DNA of 64,000 nucleotides from Micromonospora chaiyaphumensis (GTDB lineage: Bacteria > Actinomycetota > Actinomycetes > Mycobacteriales > Micromonosporaceae): positions 105,380-169,379 of the forward strand of contig NZ_FMCS01000014.1 in assembly GCF_900091435.1 (NCBI RefSeq), in the 5' to 3' direction. This document shows, piece after piece, positions 42,790-50,498 of the stretch. A program made the position numbers and the translations under genes. Under the pieces are notes generated by a model, which made no database searches, had not been told where the DNA came from, and worked only from the letters and a program-made list of their open reading frames with translations. Position 1 is the first letter of the stretch. Each line of letters starts with the position of its first letter.

Positions 42790-43203
42790 TCAGGCCGAGG
42801 GGACCACCGGCCCGCCCAGAGCCACGTCGTCGACCCGGATGTTGATCTCGTCGACCCGCAGCCCGTACGCCTCGACCGCCGAGGTCACCGCGACGCGGAC
42901 CGCCTCGGTCACCTCGGGCACCGGCCGGCCGCCGCCGATCACGATGACCAGGTTGACCACGGCCGCTCCGTCGGTGACGTGCGCCGAGCAGCCGCGCCGC
43001 GCGTCGCCGACCTGGTCGAGCCCGACCCGGTCCAGCACGGCGTTGAAGAAGCGGGCCACGTCGCCGCCCAGCTCGGCCACCCCGGGCACCGACTTCGCGG
43101 CGGCCACCGCGATCTTCTCCACCACCTCGTCGGAGACGTGCGTCGCGCCGCCCGCCACCGCGCTCGGGGTCACCGACAGCTCCTGGGTCGCCTCGTCAGC
43201 CAT
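42790..43203 (-). CDS. Asp23/Gls24 family envelope stress protein
   Basis: A 137-residue Asp23/Gls24-type protein. The conserved core reads VSDEVVEKIAVAAAKSVPGVAELGG, then GCSAHVTDGAAVVNLVIVIGGGRPVPEVTEAVRVAV. In Gram-positives such proteins associate with the membrane and respond to envelope stress; actinobacterial members are less studied. ATG 43203 has GGGAG close upstream; the frame is open further but the domain starts here. It sits between icmA and meaB on the same strand, 85 bases from meaB. Its link to acyl-CoA metabolism is unclear. Confidence 0.85.
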   Translation of the reverse strand: MADEATQELSVTPSAVAGGATHVSDEVVEKIAVAAAKSVPGVAELGGDVARFFNAVLDRVGLDQVGDARRGCSAHVTDGAAVVNLVIVIGGGRPVPEVTEAVRVAVTSAVEAYGLRVDEINIRVDDVALGGPVVPSA

Positions 43204-43288
43204 GCTCTCCCACCACAGACGCGCACCGCCCCACGGGATCGTGCGGCGGTGCGAGCGTACTAGGCGGGGGTGTTCCCCAGTGGACCCG

Positions 43289-44293
43289 TCAGGCGCCCAG
43301 CTGCGCCAGCAGCTCGGCGGCCGCCGCGTACGGGTCGACGGCGCCCTCGGCGACCTTGGCCGCGAGGGTCGGCAGCTGCGTACCGTCGCGCAGCGAGCCG
43401 ATCCGGTCCCGCAGGGTGCCCAGCGCGATCGCCTCGATCTCGGCGGCGGCCCGCGCCTCCCGGCGGCGGCGCAGCTCGCCGTGGCGCTCCAGCCAGTCGC
43501 GGTGCTTGTCGATCGCGGCGGCGATGTCGTCGATGCCCTCGCCACGGGCGGCGATGGAACGGACCACCTGCGGCCGCCACTCGCCCGGCCCGCGCTCGCC
43601 CAGCGCGATCATGCCCTGGATGTCGCGCACGGTGGCGTCGGCGCCGTCCCGGTCGGCCTTGTTGACCACGAAGACGTCGGCGATCTCCAGGATGCCGGCC
43701 TTCACGGCCTGGATGGCGTCGCCCATGCCGGGGGCCAGCAGCACCAGCGTGGTGTCGGCCAGCGAGGCCACCTCGACCTCGGCCTGGCCGACGCCGACGG
43801 TCTCCACCAGCACCACGTCGCAGCCGGCGCCCTCCAGCACCCGCACCGCCTGGGGCGTGGCCGCGGAGAGCCCGCCGAGGTGACCCCGGCTGGACATCGA
43901 GCGGATGTAGACGCCGGGGTCGGTGGCGTGGTCCTGCATCCGGACCCGGTCACCGAGGATCGCCCCGCCGGTGAACGGGCTCGACGGGTCGATGGCCAGC
44001 ACGCCCACCCGGTGGCCGCGCGCCCGCAGCGCCCGGACCAGCTCGTTGGTCGTGGTGGACTTGCCCACCCCCGGCGAGCCGGTCAGCCCGACCACCTGGG
44101 CGTGCCCGGCGTAGGGCGCGAGGGCCGCCGCGACCTGCGGCAGCACCTCGTCGCCGGACTCGACCAGGGTGATCAGCCGGGCCACCGCGCGGGGGTCACC
44201 CGCGCGGGCCCGCTCGACCAGCAGGGGTACGTCCCGGCTGCGGCGCACCGAGCCGGCGGCCGCCGCCGGGACGTTCTGGACACTGTCGTTCAC
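43289..44293 (-). CDS. meaB: MeaB/ArgK-family GTPase, B12-mutase chaperone
   Basis: G-protein chaperone of 334 residues that gates cofactor loading and protects adenosylcobalamin mutases. The P-loop is GLTGSPGVGKSTT. It is followed by LAIDPSSPFTGGAILGDRVRM and DVVLVETVGVGQAE (G3), and VVNKADRDGAD gives NKAD base recognition. The C-terminal dimerisation arm is about 70 residues. The gene begins two bases after the thiolase stop, so the thiolase and meaB are one operon. The nearby icmA product is the obvious client. The family was once called ArgK. Confidence 0.95.
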   Translation of the reverse strand: MNDSVQNVPAAAAGSVRRSRDVPLLVERARAGDPRAVARLITLVESGDEVLPQVAAALAPYAGHAQVVGLTGSPGVGKSTTTNELVRALRARGHRVGVLAIDPSSPFTGGAILGDRVRMQDHATDPGVYIRSMSSRGHLGGLSAATPQAVRVLEGAGCDVVLVETVGVGQAEVEVASLADTTLVLLAPGMGDAIQAVKAGILEIADVFVVNKADRDGADATVRDIQGMIALGERGPGEWRPQVVRSIAARGEGIDDIAAAIDKHRDWLERHGELRRRREARAAAEIEAIALGTLRDRIGSLRDGTQLPTLAAKVAEGAVDPYAAAAELLAQLGA

Positions 44294-44295
44294 GG

Positions 44296-45489
44296 TCAGC
44301 TCTCGGCACCGTTCGGGACGTGGATGATCAGCGCGTCGCCCTGGCCACCGCCGCCGCAGAGCGCGGCCGCACCGGTGCCGCCGCCCCGCCGCTTCAGCTC
44401 CAGCGCCAGGGTGAGCACGAGCCGGGCGCCGGACATGCCGATTGGGTGGCCGAGCGCGATGGCGCCGCCGTTGACGTTCACCTTGTCGGTGCTGACCCCG
44501 AGGTCCCGCGCGGACTGGATGCCGACCTGGGCGAACGCCTCGTTGATCTCGATGAGGTCGAGGTCGGAGACGCTGAGCCCGCCCTTCTTCAGCGCGTGCT
44601 GGATGGCGTTCGACGGCTGCGAGTGCAGGGAGTTGTCCGGGCCGGCCACATTGCCGTGGGCGCCGATCTCGGCCAGCCAGGTGAGCCCCAGCTCCTTGGC
44701 CTTGGCCTTGCTCATGACGACCACCGCGGCGGCGCCGTCGGAGATGGGCGAGGAGCTGCCGGCCGTGATGGTGCCGTCCTTGGTGAAGGCGGGACGGAGC
44801 TTGCCCAGCGACTCGGCGGTGGTGTCCGGGCGGATGCCCTCGTCCTCGCTGATCACCAGCGGGTCGCCCTTGCGCTGCGGGATGATCACCGGGGTGATCT
44901 CGTCGGCGAAGTGGCCGTTCTTCTGGGCGGCGGCGGCCCGCTGGTGGCTGGCCGCGGCGAACGCGTCCTGCTCCTCGCGGGTGATGCCGTGCTTCGCCCC
45001 GAGCCGCTCGGTGGACTCGCCCATCGAGCAGCAGTCCCAGGCGTCGGTGAGACCGTCCAGGGCCATGTGGTCCTTGATCGTCACGTCGCCGTACTTGTAG
45101 CCGGAGCGCTGACCCAGCAGCAGGTGCGGGGCGTTGGTCATCGACTCCATGCCGCCGGCCACCACGATGTCGAACTCGCCGGCCCGGATGAGCTGGTCGG
45201 CCAGGGCGATGGCGTCCAGGCCGGAGAGGCAGACCTTGTTGATGGTCAGCGCCGGGGTGGACATGGGGATGCCCGCCTCGACGGCGGCCTGGCGAGCCGG
45301 GATCTGGCCCGCGCCGGCCTGGAGCACCTGCCCCATGATCACGTACTGGACCTGGTCCGGGGCCACGCCGGCGCGCTCCAGCGCCGCCTTGATCGCGATG
45401 CCACCGAGCTTCGTCGCCGGGAGGTCCTTGAGGTTGCCCAGCAGGCGCCCCATCGGGGTCCGCGCGCCGCTGACGATCACCGAAGCCAT
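44296..45489 (-). CDS. Acetyl-CoA C-acetyltransferase (acetoacetyl-CoA thiolase)
   Basis: Condenses two acetyl-CoA to acetoacetyl-CoA, the entry step to C4-acyl-CoA and the ethylmalonyl-CoA route. It has 397 residues, with nucleophile Cys87 (INKVCLSGLDAI), NEAFAQV, the GGAIALGHPIGMSGAR signature and the C-terminal catalytic Cys in CGGGGQGDA. ATG 45489 has GGAGG five bases upstream. It leads the thiolase-meaB operon and has an AACGATTGTT motif 32 bases upstream of its start. A 3-hydroxybutyryl-CoA dehydrogenase at 57-58.8 kb and ccr at 47.5 kb provide later steps. Confidence 0.93.
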   Translation of the reverse strand: MASVIVSGARTPMGRLLGNLKDLPATKLGGIAIKAALERAGVAPDQVQYVIMGQVLQAGAGQIPARQAAVEAGIPMSTPALTINKVCLSGLDAIALADQLIRAGEFDIVVAGGMESMTNAPHLLLGQRSGYKYGDVTIKDHMALDGLTDAWDCCSMGESTERLGAKHGITREEQDAFAAASHQRAAAAQKNGHFADEITPVIIPQRKGDPLVISEDEGIRPDTTAESLGKLRPAFTKDGTITAGSSSPISDGAAAVVVMSKAKAKELGLTWLAEIGAHGNVAGPDNSLHSQPSNAIQHALKKGGLSVSDLDLIEINEAFAQVGIQSARDLGVSTDKVNVNGGAIALGHPIGMSGARLVLTLALELKRRGGGTGAAALCGGGGQGDALIIHVPNGAES

Positions 45490-45520
45490 GCCTGCCTCCG
45501 AGGGGGTGCCGACCTGTACG

Positions 45521-45537
45521 CCTTAACGATTGTTAGG
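45521..45537. promoter_or_regulatory. AACGATTGTT motif upstream of thiolase-meaB
   Basis: CCTTAACGATTGTTAGG contains TAAC-4-GTTA palindromic arms and lies 32 bases upstream of the thiolase start. It shares the AACGATYGYT core with sites before icmA and mce. Confidence 0.55.
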
Positions 45538-45630
45538 ACGCACCATATCTGCCGGGAAGAGCGACAGTACGGTGACCCCGAGCACGTCCGCAACGCGATC
45601 GAGTCATGGCGGTCGATGGCTTCCACGCGT

Positions 45631-45957
45631 TCAACCCTGGCGCGGGCGACGCCGGCGCGGCGGCACCGGCCCCCTGGGCAACGAGCCCGCCGGCGGGTGC
45701 GCCCCCCGGGCGGCCACCTCGATCCGCGGCGTCCGGTCCGGCGGGAGGTGCTCCCGCTCCGCGACCACCACCACGTCGACCTTCCCGTCGATCATCAGCT
45801 GCCTGACCTCGTCCCACGGTGCCGTGGTGATGATCCCGAGGAGGCCGTAGCGGCAGCGCTTCGCGTGGTCCAGGCAGGCCATGAGGTGGGGTTCGATCGG
45901 ATCGACGTGGGAGGGGATCCAGATGGCGGCGACGGGGCGTGACAGTGAACTCACCAT
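45631..45957 (-). CDS. Small hypothetical protein, recombinase-N-terminus-like
   Basis: A 108-residue protein of unknown function. Its core resembles fragments of a serine-recombinase N-terminal fold: AACLDHAKRCRYGLLGIITT-like, then VRQLMIDGKVDVVVVAEREHLPPDRTPRIEV. No catalytic recombinase Ser region is convincing. The C-terminus is Arg/Pro-rich. ATG 45957 has GGAGAG five bases upstream, supporting translation. It sits with another small gene in a short accessory-looking interval that separates the thiolase from the epimerase gene. Short proteins with this VDVVVV-x-HLPPDR pattern occur in Micromonosporaceae as far as I recall; I could not check. Confidence 0.6.
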   Translation of the reverse strand: MVSSLSRPVAAIWIPSHVDPIEPHLMACLDHAKRCRYGLLGIITTAPWDEVRQLMIDGKVDVVVVAEREHLPPDRTPRIEVAARGAHPPAGSLPRGPVPPRRRRPRQG

Positions 45958-46049
45958 CCGTACTCTCCACCGTGTGCAAGTTGCAGATCAACCGCGCGCC
46001 GTCCGGGTTCGCATATGCCGAACGATCGATGAGCTGGGCCGCTCGCGGG

Positions 46050-46382
46050 TCAGCGGTCGAGCCTTCCACCCCGCCGCGCCCGGAGGTGGTCGTCGAGGCG
46101 GCTCTCCACGTCCTTGAGGCGGCGCTCCGCGTCGTTGACCGCGTCCCGCAGCGTCCCGCGCCCGTCCGGGTGCAGCTCCGTCTCGATCCGCCGCAACCGC
46201 TCCGGCACCCCCGGGACGGCGTCGTGGCCCGGCCGGGGCGGCACCCCGTACCAGTCCTGCCGGAACTCCTCGTTCTGCCGGGCCAGGCGGCGCAGCGGCC
46301 GGCTCACCGTCACGGCCAGGGTCAGCGCGCTGAGGATCGCGCCCAGCACGACGCCTGCGGCCGCCCACTGCTCCAGCGTCAT
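46050..46382 (-). CDS. Small membrane-anchored coiled protein (DUF2746-like)
   Basis: A 110-residue protein with one membrane helix (about 7-27, AAAGVVLGAILSALTLAVTV). A basic and then helical cytoplasmic region follows (RRIETELHPDGRGTLRDAVNDAERRLKDVESRLDDHL), with the heptad-like spacing of a coiled coil. It resembles DUF2746-type proteins often found in phages and integrative elements. ATG 46382 lacks a clear ribosome site; the frame continues upstream through a tRNA-like sequence. Function unknown; the context hints at a remnant of a mobile element. Confidence 0.55.
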   Translation of the reverse strand: MTLEQWAAAGVVLGAILSALTLAVTVSRPLRRLARQNEEFRQDWYGVPPRPGHDAVPGVPERLRRIETELHPDGRGTLRDAVNDAERRLKDVESRLDDHLRARRGGRLDR

Positions 46383-46709
46383 GCCGACCACGGCTCGACC
46401 CTCCCGAATCCGGCCGAGCCCCCGCGCCTGGGCCGCGAGCGCCGGCCGGGGGACGACCGTTGCTGATGTGCGTGCCGGTTCGAATCCTGCTCGCGACCTG
46501 GTCATCGGGGCATCGCCCGTCCAGCAGGACGATCGGAGCGCCGCCCGCCGCCGCTCGGGCGTACGGAGGATGCGGGCCGGGCGATCCCGTTCGGGGTCGG
46601 GCCGTTCGGCCGACGCGCACGCCGAGGACGCTTCGGCGTGGTCCGTTCAGCGGAGTGAGATGCCCGACTGGGGAGACCGCCCGAACGATCGTTCGGTCAG
46701 ACTGGCGCC
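46383..46709. other. Intergenic stretch with tRNA-3'-end-like sequence and mce promoter
   Basis: No supported gene. At 46474-46490 a T-arm-like GCCGGTTCGAATCCTGC (one stem mismatch) is followed by TCGCGAC, which pairs 6 of 7 with GCCGCGA at 46432-46438. Only 35 bases lie between, too few for D and anticodon arms, so it is not a functional tRNA. The right end holds the mce palindrome. Confidence 0.45.
46681..46696. promoter_or_regulatory. Perfect 16-base palindrome upstream of mce
   Basis: CCGAACGATCGTTCGG is a perfect palindrome 13 bases before the mce start codon, so it probably overlaps the promoter or transcription start. Core shared with sites before icmA and the thiolase. Confidence 0.65.
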
Positions 46710-47183
46710 ATGGCTGAGAACTCCCCCGTCAAGCCCGCCGCCGACCTCACCGACATCGGCCTGCGCCGCATCGACCACGTCGGGATCGCCGTTGCCGACC
46801 TGGACGCCGCGATCGACTTCTACGGGCGCACCTTCGGGATGCGCTGCGTGCACACCGAGACCAACGAGGAACAGGGCGTACGCGAGGCGATGCTGGCCGT
46901 CGGGCCGACCACCGAGGGCGGCTGCGTGCAGCTCCTCGCCCCGCTGTCGCCGTCCTCGACGATCGCCAAGTTCCTGGACCGCAACGGACCTGGCGTGCAG
47001 CAGGTCGCGTACACGGTGACCGACATCGACGCGGCCTGCGCGGCGCTGCGCGAGCGCGGCGTCCGGCTGCTCTACGAGGAGCCGCGGCGGGGCACCGCCG
47101 ACTCGCGGATCAACTTCGTGCACCCGAAGGACGCCGGCGGCGTTCTGGTCGAGCTCGTCGAGCCGGCCGCCACCGGCCACTGA
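46710..47183 (+). CDS. mce: Methylmalonyl-CoA epimerase
   Basis: VOC-fold metalloenzyme of 157 residues that interconverts (2R)- and (2S)-methylmalonyl-CoA (and probably ethylmalonyl-CoA). It has the expected RRIDHVGIAVADLDAAIDFYGRTFGM at the N-terminus, QLLAPLSPSSTIAKFLDRNGPGVQQVAY in the middle, and INFVHPKDAGGVLVELVEP at the end, carrying the His and Glu metal ligands. No Shine-Dalgarno sequence is seen before ATG 46710, and a perfect palindrome ends 13 bases upstream, suggesting a short or absent leader. It links propionate/branched-chain catabolism with ccr-derived extender units. ccr follows after 289 bases in the same direction. Confidence 0.94.
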   Translation: MAENSPVKPAADLTDIGLRRIDHVGIAVADLDAAIDFYGRTFGMRCVHTETNEEQGVREAMLAVGPTTEGGCVQLLAPLSPSSTIAKFLDRNGPGVQQVAYTVTDIDAACAALRERGVRLLYEEPRRGTADSRINFVHPKDAGGVLVELVEPAATGH

Positions 47184-47193
47184 CGCGCGCCAG

Positions 47194-47222
47194 AGGGCTC
47201 CGGTCGAGGCGGCCGGGGCCCT
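47194..47222 (+). terminator. Terminator hairpin after mce
   Basis: AGGGCTCCGG (47194-47203) pairs with CCGGGGCCCT (47213-47222) with one wobble pair and a 9-base loop. A pyrimidine-rich CTTCCTACTACC run follows. Confidence 0.6.
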
Positions 47223-47472
47223 TCCTACTACCTGGGACGCGGCGCGGCACTGCGCGGTTTCGCGTTCCCACGGACACCTCCACGCATCGGCGGATGCAGT
47301 TTTTCACACAGGACTTCCGGCCCTAGCTACCGTTCAGTAACGTCCCGGCCCACAGGAGTGCGACCGGTGCCGGATGTGTCGATTGCCGACATGGCGGTCC
47401 CGTCGCACCGGCGCCGACGATGGCAGCACCCCTGCCCGCCCGGTGCGGGTGCGCAACGAACGGGAGGTCACC

Positions 47473-48828
47473 GTGCAGGACATCCTCGAAGCGATCATGG
47501 CGGCGGAGGGCTCCGCCCAGCCGGAGCGGGAGCTCGCCGGCATCGCCGGCCTGCCGGTACCGGAGAGCTACCGGGGCGTGGTGGTCCGCGCCGAGGACAC
47601 CCGGATGTTCGACGGCATGGCCACGCGGGACAAGGACCCGCGCAAGGCGCTGCACGTCCAGGAGGTGCCCACCCCCGAGCTGGGCCCGGGCGAGGCGCTG
47701 GTCGCCGTGATGGCCAGCGCCATCAACTACAACACCGTGTGGACCAGCATCTTCGAGCCGCTGCCCACCTTCAAGTTCCTCCAGCGCTACGGCCGGCTCT
47801 CCGAGCTGACCCGCCGGCACGACCTGCCGTACCACGTGGTCGGGTCGGACGCGGCCGGCGTGGTGCTGCGGACCGGGCCGGGTGTGACCCGGTGGAAGGC
47901 CGGCGACGAGGTGGTCGCGCACTGCCTCTCCGTCGAGCTGGAGGACGCCGCCGGCCACGACGACACCATGCTCGACCCGCAGCAGCGGATCTGGGGCTTC
48001 GAGACCAACTTCGGCGGCCTGGCCGAGCTGGCCGTGGTGAAGGCCAACCAGCTCATGCCGAAGCCGCGGCACCTGAGCTGGGAGGAGGCGGCCAGCCCGG
48101 GGCTGGTCAACTCCACGGCGTACCGGCAGCTCGTGTCCCACCACGGGGCGAACATGAAGCAGGGCGACGTCGTGCTGATCTGGGGCGCTTCCGGCGGCCT
48201 CGGCGGCTACGCCACCCAGATGGCGCTGGGCGGCGGGGCCATCCCGGTCTGCGTGGTCTCCTCGCCGGAGAAGGCCGAGCTGTGCCGGAAGATGGGCGCC
48301 GAGCTGGTGATCGACCGCACCGCCGAGGGCTTCCGGTTCTGGAAGGACGAGGAGACCCAGGACCAGGACGAGTGGCGCCGCTTCGGGGAGCGGATCCGTG
48401 AGCTGACCGGCGGCGAGGACCCGGACATCGTCTTCGAGCACCCCGGCCGGGAGACCTTCGGCGCCAGCGTCTACGTCGCCAAGAAGGGCGGCACGATCGT
48501 CACCTGCGCCTCCACGAGCGGCTACCTGCACCAGTACGACAACCGCTACCTGTGGATGCACCTGAAGCGGATCGTCGGCAGCCACTTCGCCAACTACCAC
48601 GAGGCGTGGCAGGCCAACCGGCTCGTGGCCCTCGGCAAGGTGCACCCGACCGTGTCGCGGACCTACCCGCTGGAGCAGACCGGCCAGGCCGCGTACGAGG
48701 TGCACCGCAACGCGCACCAGGGCAAGGTCGGGGTGCGCTGCCTGGCGCCCACCGACGGCCTCGGCGTGCGGGACACCGAGCTGCGGGCGCGGCACGAAAC
48801 CGCGATCAACCGGTTCCGCGGGCACTGA
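47473..48828 (+). CDS. ccr: Crotonyl-CoA carboxylase/reductase
   Basis: NADPH-dependent reductive carboxylase (medium-chain dehydrogenase family) converting crotonyl-CoA and CO2 to ethylmalonyl-CoA, or to butyryl-CoA without CO2. It has 451 residues. Typical stretches are INYNTVWTSIFEPLPTFKFL, YHVVGSDAAGVVLRTGPGV, the NADPH fold IWGASGGLGGYATQMAL, FEHPGRETFGASVYV and GSHFANYHEAWQANRL. GTG 47473 has GGGAGG five bases upstream; the frame is open to 47374 without support. It is the key enzyme of the ethylmalonyl-CoA pathway and a supplier of polyketide extender units. A T-tailed terminator isolates it from the polarity genes. Confidence 0.97.
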   Translation: MQDILEAIMAAEGSAQPERELAGIAGLPVPESYRGVVVRAEDTRMFDGMATRDKDPRKALHVQEVPTPELGPGEALVAVMASAINYNTVWTSIFEPLPTFKFLQRYGRLSELTRRHDLPYHVVGSDAAGVVLRTGPGVTRWKAGDEVVAHCLSVELEDAAGHDDTMLDPQQRIWGFETNFGGLAELAVVKANQLMPKPRHLSWEEAASPGLVNSTAYRQLVSHHGANMKQGDVVLIWGASGGLGGYATQMALGGGAIPVCVVSSPEKAELCRKMGAELVIDRTAEGFRFWKDEETQDQDEWRRFGERIRELTGGEDPDIVFEHPGRETFGASVYVAKKGGTIVTCASTSGYLHQYDNRYLWMHLKRIVGSHFANYHEAWQANRLVALGKVHPTVSRTYPLEQTGQAAYEVHRNAHQGKVGVRCLAPTDGLGVRDTELRARHETAINRFRGH

Positions 48829-48881
48829 CCGCCGGCATTGCCTTTCCGGTAGGCCGCAACACCATTCGATTGCCGTACGAC

Positions 48882-48913
48882 AAAGGGCCGCGGGTGCCGA
48901 CCCGCGGCCCTTT
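48882..48913 (+). terminator. Intrinsic terminator after ccr
   Basis: A perfect 14-bp stem (48882-48895, AAAGGGCCGCGGGT, with 48900-48913) and 4-base loop, followed by further T residues. It is the most classical rho-independent terminator in the window. Confidence 0.88.
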
Positions 48914-49072
48914 TTCGCGCTCTCGCCGAGGGTCGCCCGACCCGCCCGGGACCTGCCAAGATCGCCGGTTGGTCCGGTCCCGTCGCGCGGTCGAAGTTGA
49001 CCATGTAAACAGGACACGAAAGGTCCGGACCGCTCTTGCGAAGCACCCTGGGGCGTCTGCGAGTATGTCCCA

Positions 49073-50326
49073 ATGCCCCAGCAGCAGTCCCCTCTTGCGT
49101 TCTTCGATAACGCGAACTCACAGCCCGATTTCACCGTTGGCCTGCGCGGTTACAACACCAACCAGGTCGACGACTTCATCGGCCGGCTGACCGCCGCCCT
49201 GAGCCAGTCCGAGCAGGCCCGCGCCGAGGCCGAGCAGCGGATGAACGACGCGCAGCGCCGGCTGCGCCAGGCCGAGCAGCGCCAGGGCGCGCTCGAGCAG
49301 AAGCTCACCGAGACCAACAAGCAGCTCGAGGAGAACAGCCGGCCGACCCTCTCCGGCCTGGGCACCCGCGTCGAGCAGATCCTCCGGTTGGCCGAGGAGC
49401 AGGCCAACGACCACCGCAACGAGGCCAAGCGCGAGTCGGAGGGCATCCTCTCCGCCGCCCGCCTCGAGGCGCGGGAGATCACCGACAAGGCGCGCGCCGA
49501 GGCGGCCGCCATGAAGGCCACCGCCGAGCGCGAGGCCGGCAGCGTCCGCACCGCCGCCGAGCGGGAGGCCGCCGAGGTCCGGGTGCAGGCCCGCCGGGAG
49601 GCCGACACCCTGCGCGCCGACGCCGACCGGGAGACCAAGCAGCTGCGCACGGTCACCGCCCACGAGGTGGCCGAGCTGAAGTCGACGGTCGAGCGCGAGG
49701 TCGCCACCCTGCGCGCCACCGCCGAGCGGGAGATCACCCAGCAGCGGGCGAAGGCCGCCCGCGAGGCCGAGGAGAAGCGGGCCGAGGCCACCAAGCTGCT
49801 CACCGACGCGCGGGACAAGCGCGACAAGGACCTCCAGGCCCTGGAGCTCCAGCTCGCCGAGCGGCGCGAGAAGGCCGAGCGCGAGGAGTCCGAGCGGCAC
49901 GCCGCCCAGGTCGCGCAGACCCAGAAGCTGGTCAGCGAGGCCGAGCAGCGCGCCCGGGCCGCCCAGGAGCGGGCCAAGGAGATCGAGCAGCGGGCCGAGG
50001 CCCGCCGGGTCGAGTCCGAGCGCACCGCCACCGACACGGTGGAGAAGGCCAAGGCCCTCGCCGACAAGACGGTGTCCGAGGCGCGGGCCGAGGCGCAGCG
50101 CCTCCTCAGCGAGGCCCGCACCGAGGCCGAGCTGACCACGCAGGCGGCCCGCCGCGAGGTCGAGGACCTCACCCGGCAGAAGGACGCGGTCACCTCGCAG
50201 CTCGGGCAGATGCTCTCCGGTCTCGCCGGCATCGTGCCGGGCGTCCCGGCGGCCGGCGCCAACAAGGCCGAGGCGCCGAAGGCCGACAGCGCCGACAAGA
50301 AGGTCACGGCCGAGTCGGCCAGCTGA
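49073..50326 (+). CDS. FilP-like DivIVA-domain coiled-coil protein
   Basis: A 417-residue cytoskeletal-type protein. A short N-terminal DivIVA-like segment (about 17-45, FTVGLRGYNTNQVDDFIGRL) is followed by one continuous coiled coil with almost no helix breakers from about 45 to 375. The motif LGTRVEQILRLAEEQANDHRNEAKRE and the terminal KDAVTSQLGQMLSGLAG match the layout of Streptomyces FilP, which forms filaments and binds DivIVA at hyphal tips. This protein is longer than the roughly 310-residue FilP. Next to mce/ccr and a Scy-like gene, as filP-scy lie near mce in Streptomyces (recalled synteny). ATG 49073 lacks a clear ribosome site. Confidence 0.82.
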   Translation: MPQQQSPLAFFDNANSQPDFTVGLRGYNTNQVDDFIGRLTAALSQSEQARAEAEQRMNDAQRRLRQAEQRQGALEQKLTETNKQLEENSRPTLSGLGTRVEQILRLAEEQANDHRNEAKRESEGILSAARLEAREITDKARAEAAAMKATAEREAGSVRTAAEREAAEVRVQARREADTLRADADRETKQLRTVTAHEVAELKSTVEREVATLRATAEREITQQRAKAAREAEEKRAEATKLLTDARDKRDKDLQALELQLAERREKAEREESERHAAQVAQTQKLVSEAEQRARAAQERAKEIEQRAEARRVESERTATDTVEKAKALADKTVSEARAEAQRLLSEARTEAELTTQAARREVEDLTRQKDAVTSQLGQMLSGLAGIVPGVPAAGANKAEAPKADSADKKVTAESAS

Positions 50327-50357
50327 CCAACCAACCCGCTGACGGGGCATGAGCCGC

Positions 50358-50397
50358 GGCGCGGGGTGACACCGGGTGACCGGTGTCGCCTCGCGCC
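50358..50397 (+). terminator. Terminator hairpin between the two coiled-coil genes
   Basis: An 18-bp stem (50358-50375 with 50380-50397; two G-T wobbles) and GTGA loop about 30 bases after the stop of the FilP-like gene. Confidence 0.65.
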
Positions 50398-50498
50398 GTC
50401 ATGCTTTCCCGCCCGTTTCGCCAGTTCAGTGAACTGTGCCTCCGAACAGGGGCGTCCGTATCGCCCCAGCAGGGCCGGATGCGTGTGAGGATGGGGGC

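Noticed and set aside
41228..45100. A 1290-codon plus-strand frame opposite icmA, meaB and the thiolase
   Set aside because: Antisense shadow of three well-supported enzymes; typical high-GC artefact.
45631..46382. A functional integrative element or prophage
   Set aside because: Only two small genes; no integrase, replication, transfer or structural genes and no flanking repeats were found.
46431..46500. A tRNA gene on the plus strand
   Set aside because: Only a T-arm and partial acceptor match; 35 bases between acceptor and T-arm cannot hold D and anticodon arms, and both T-stem and acceptor have mismatches.
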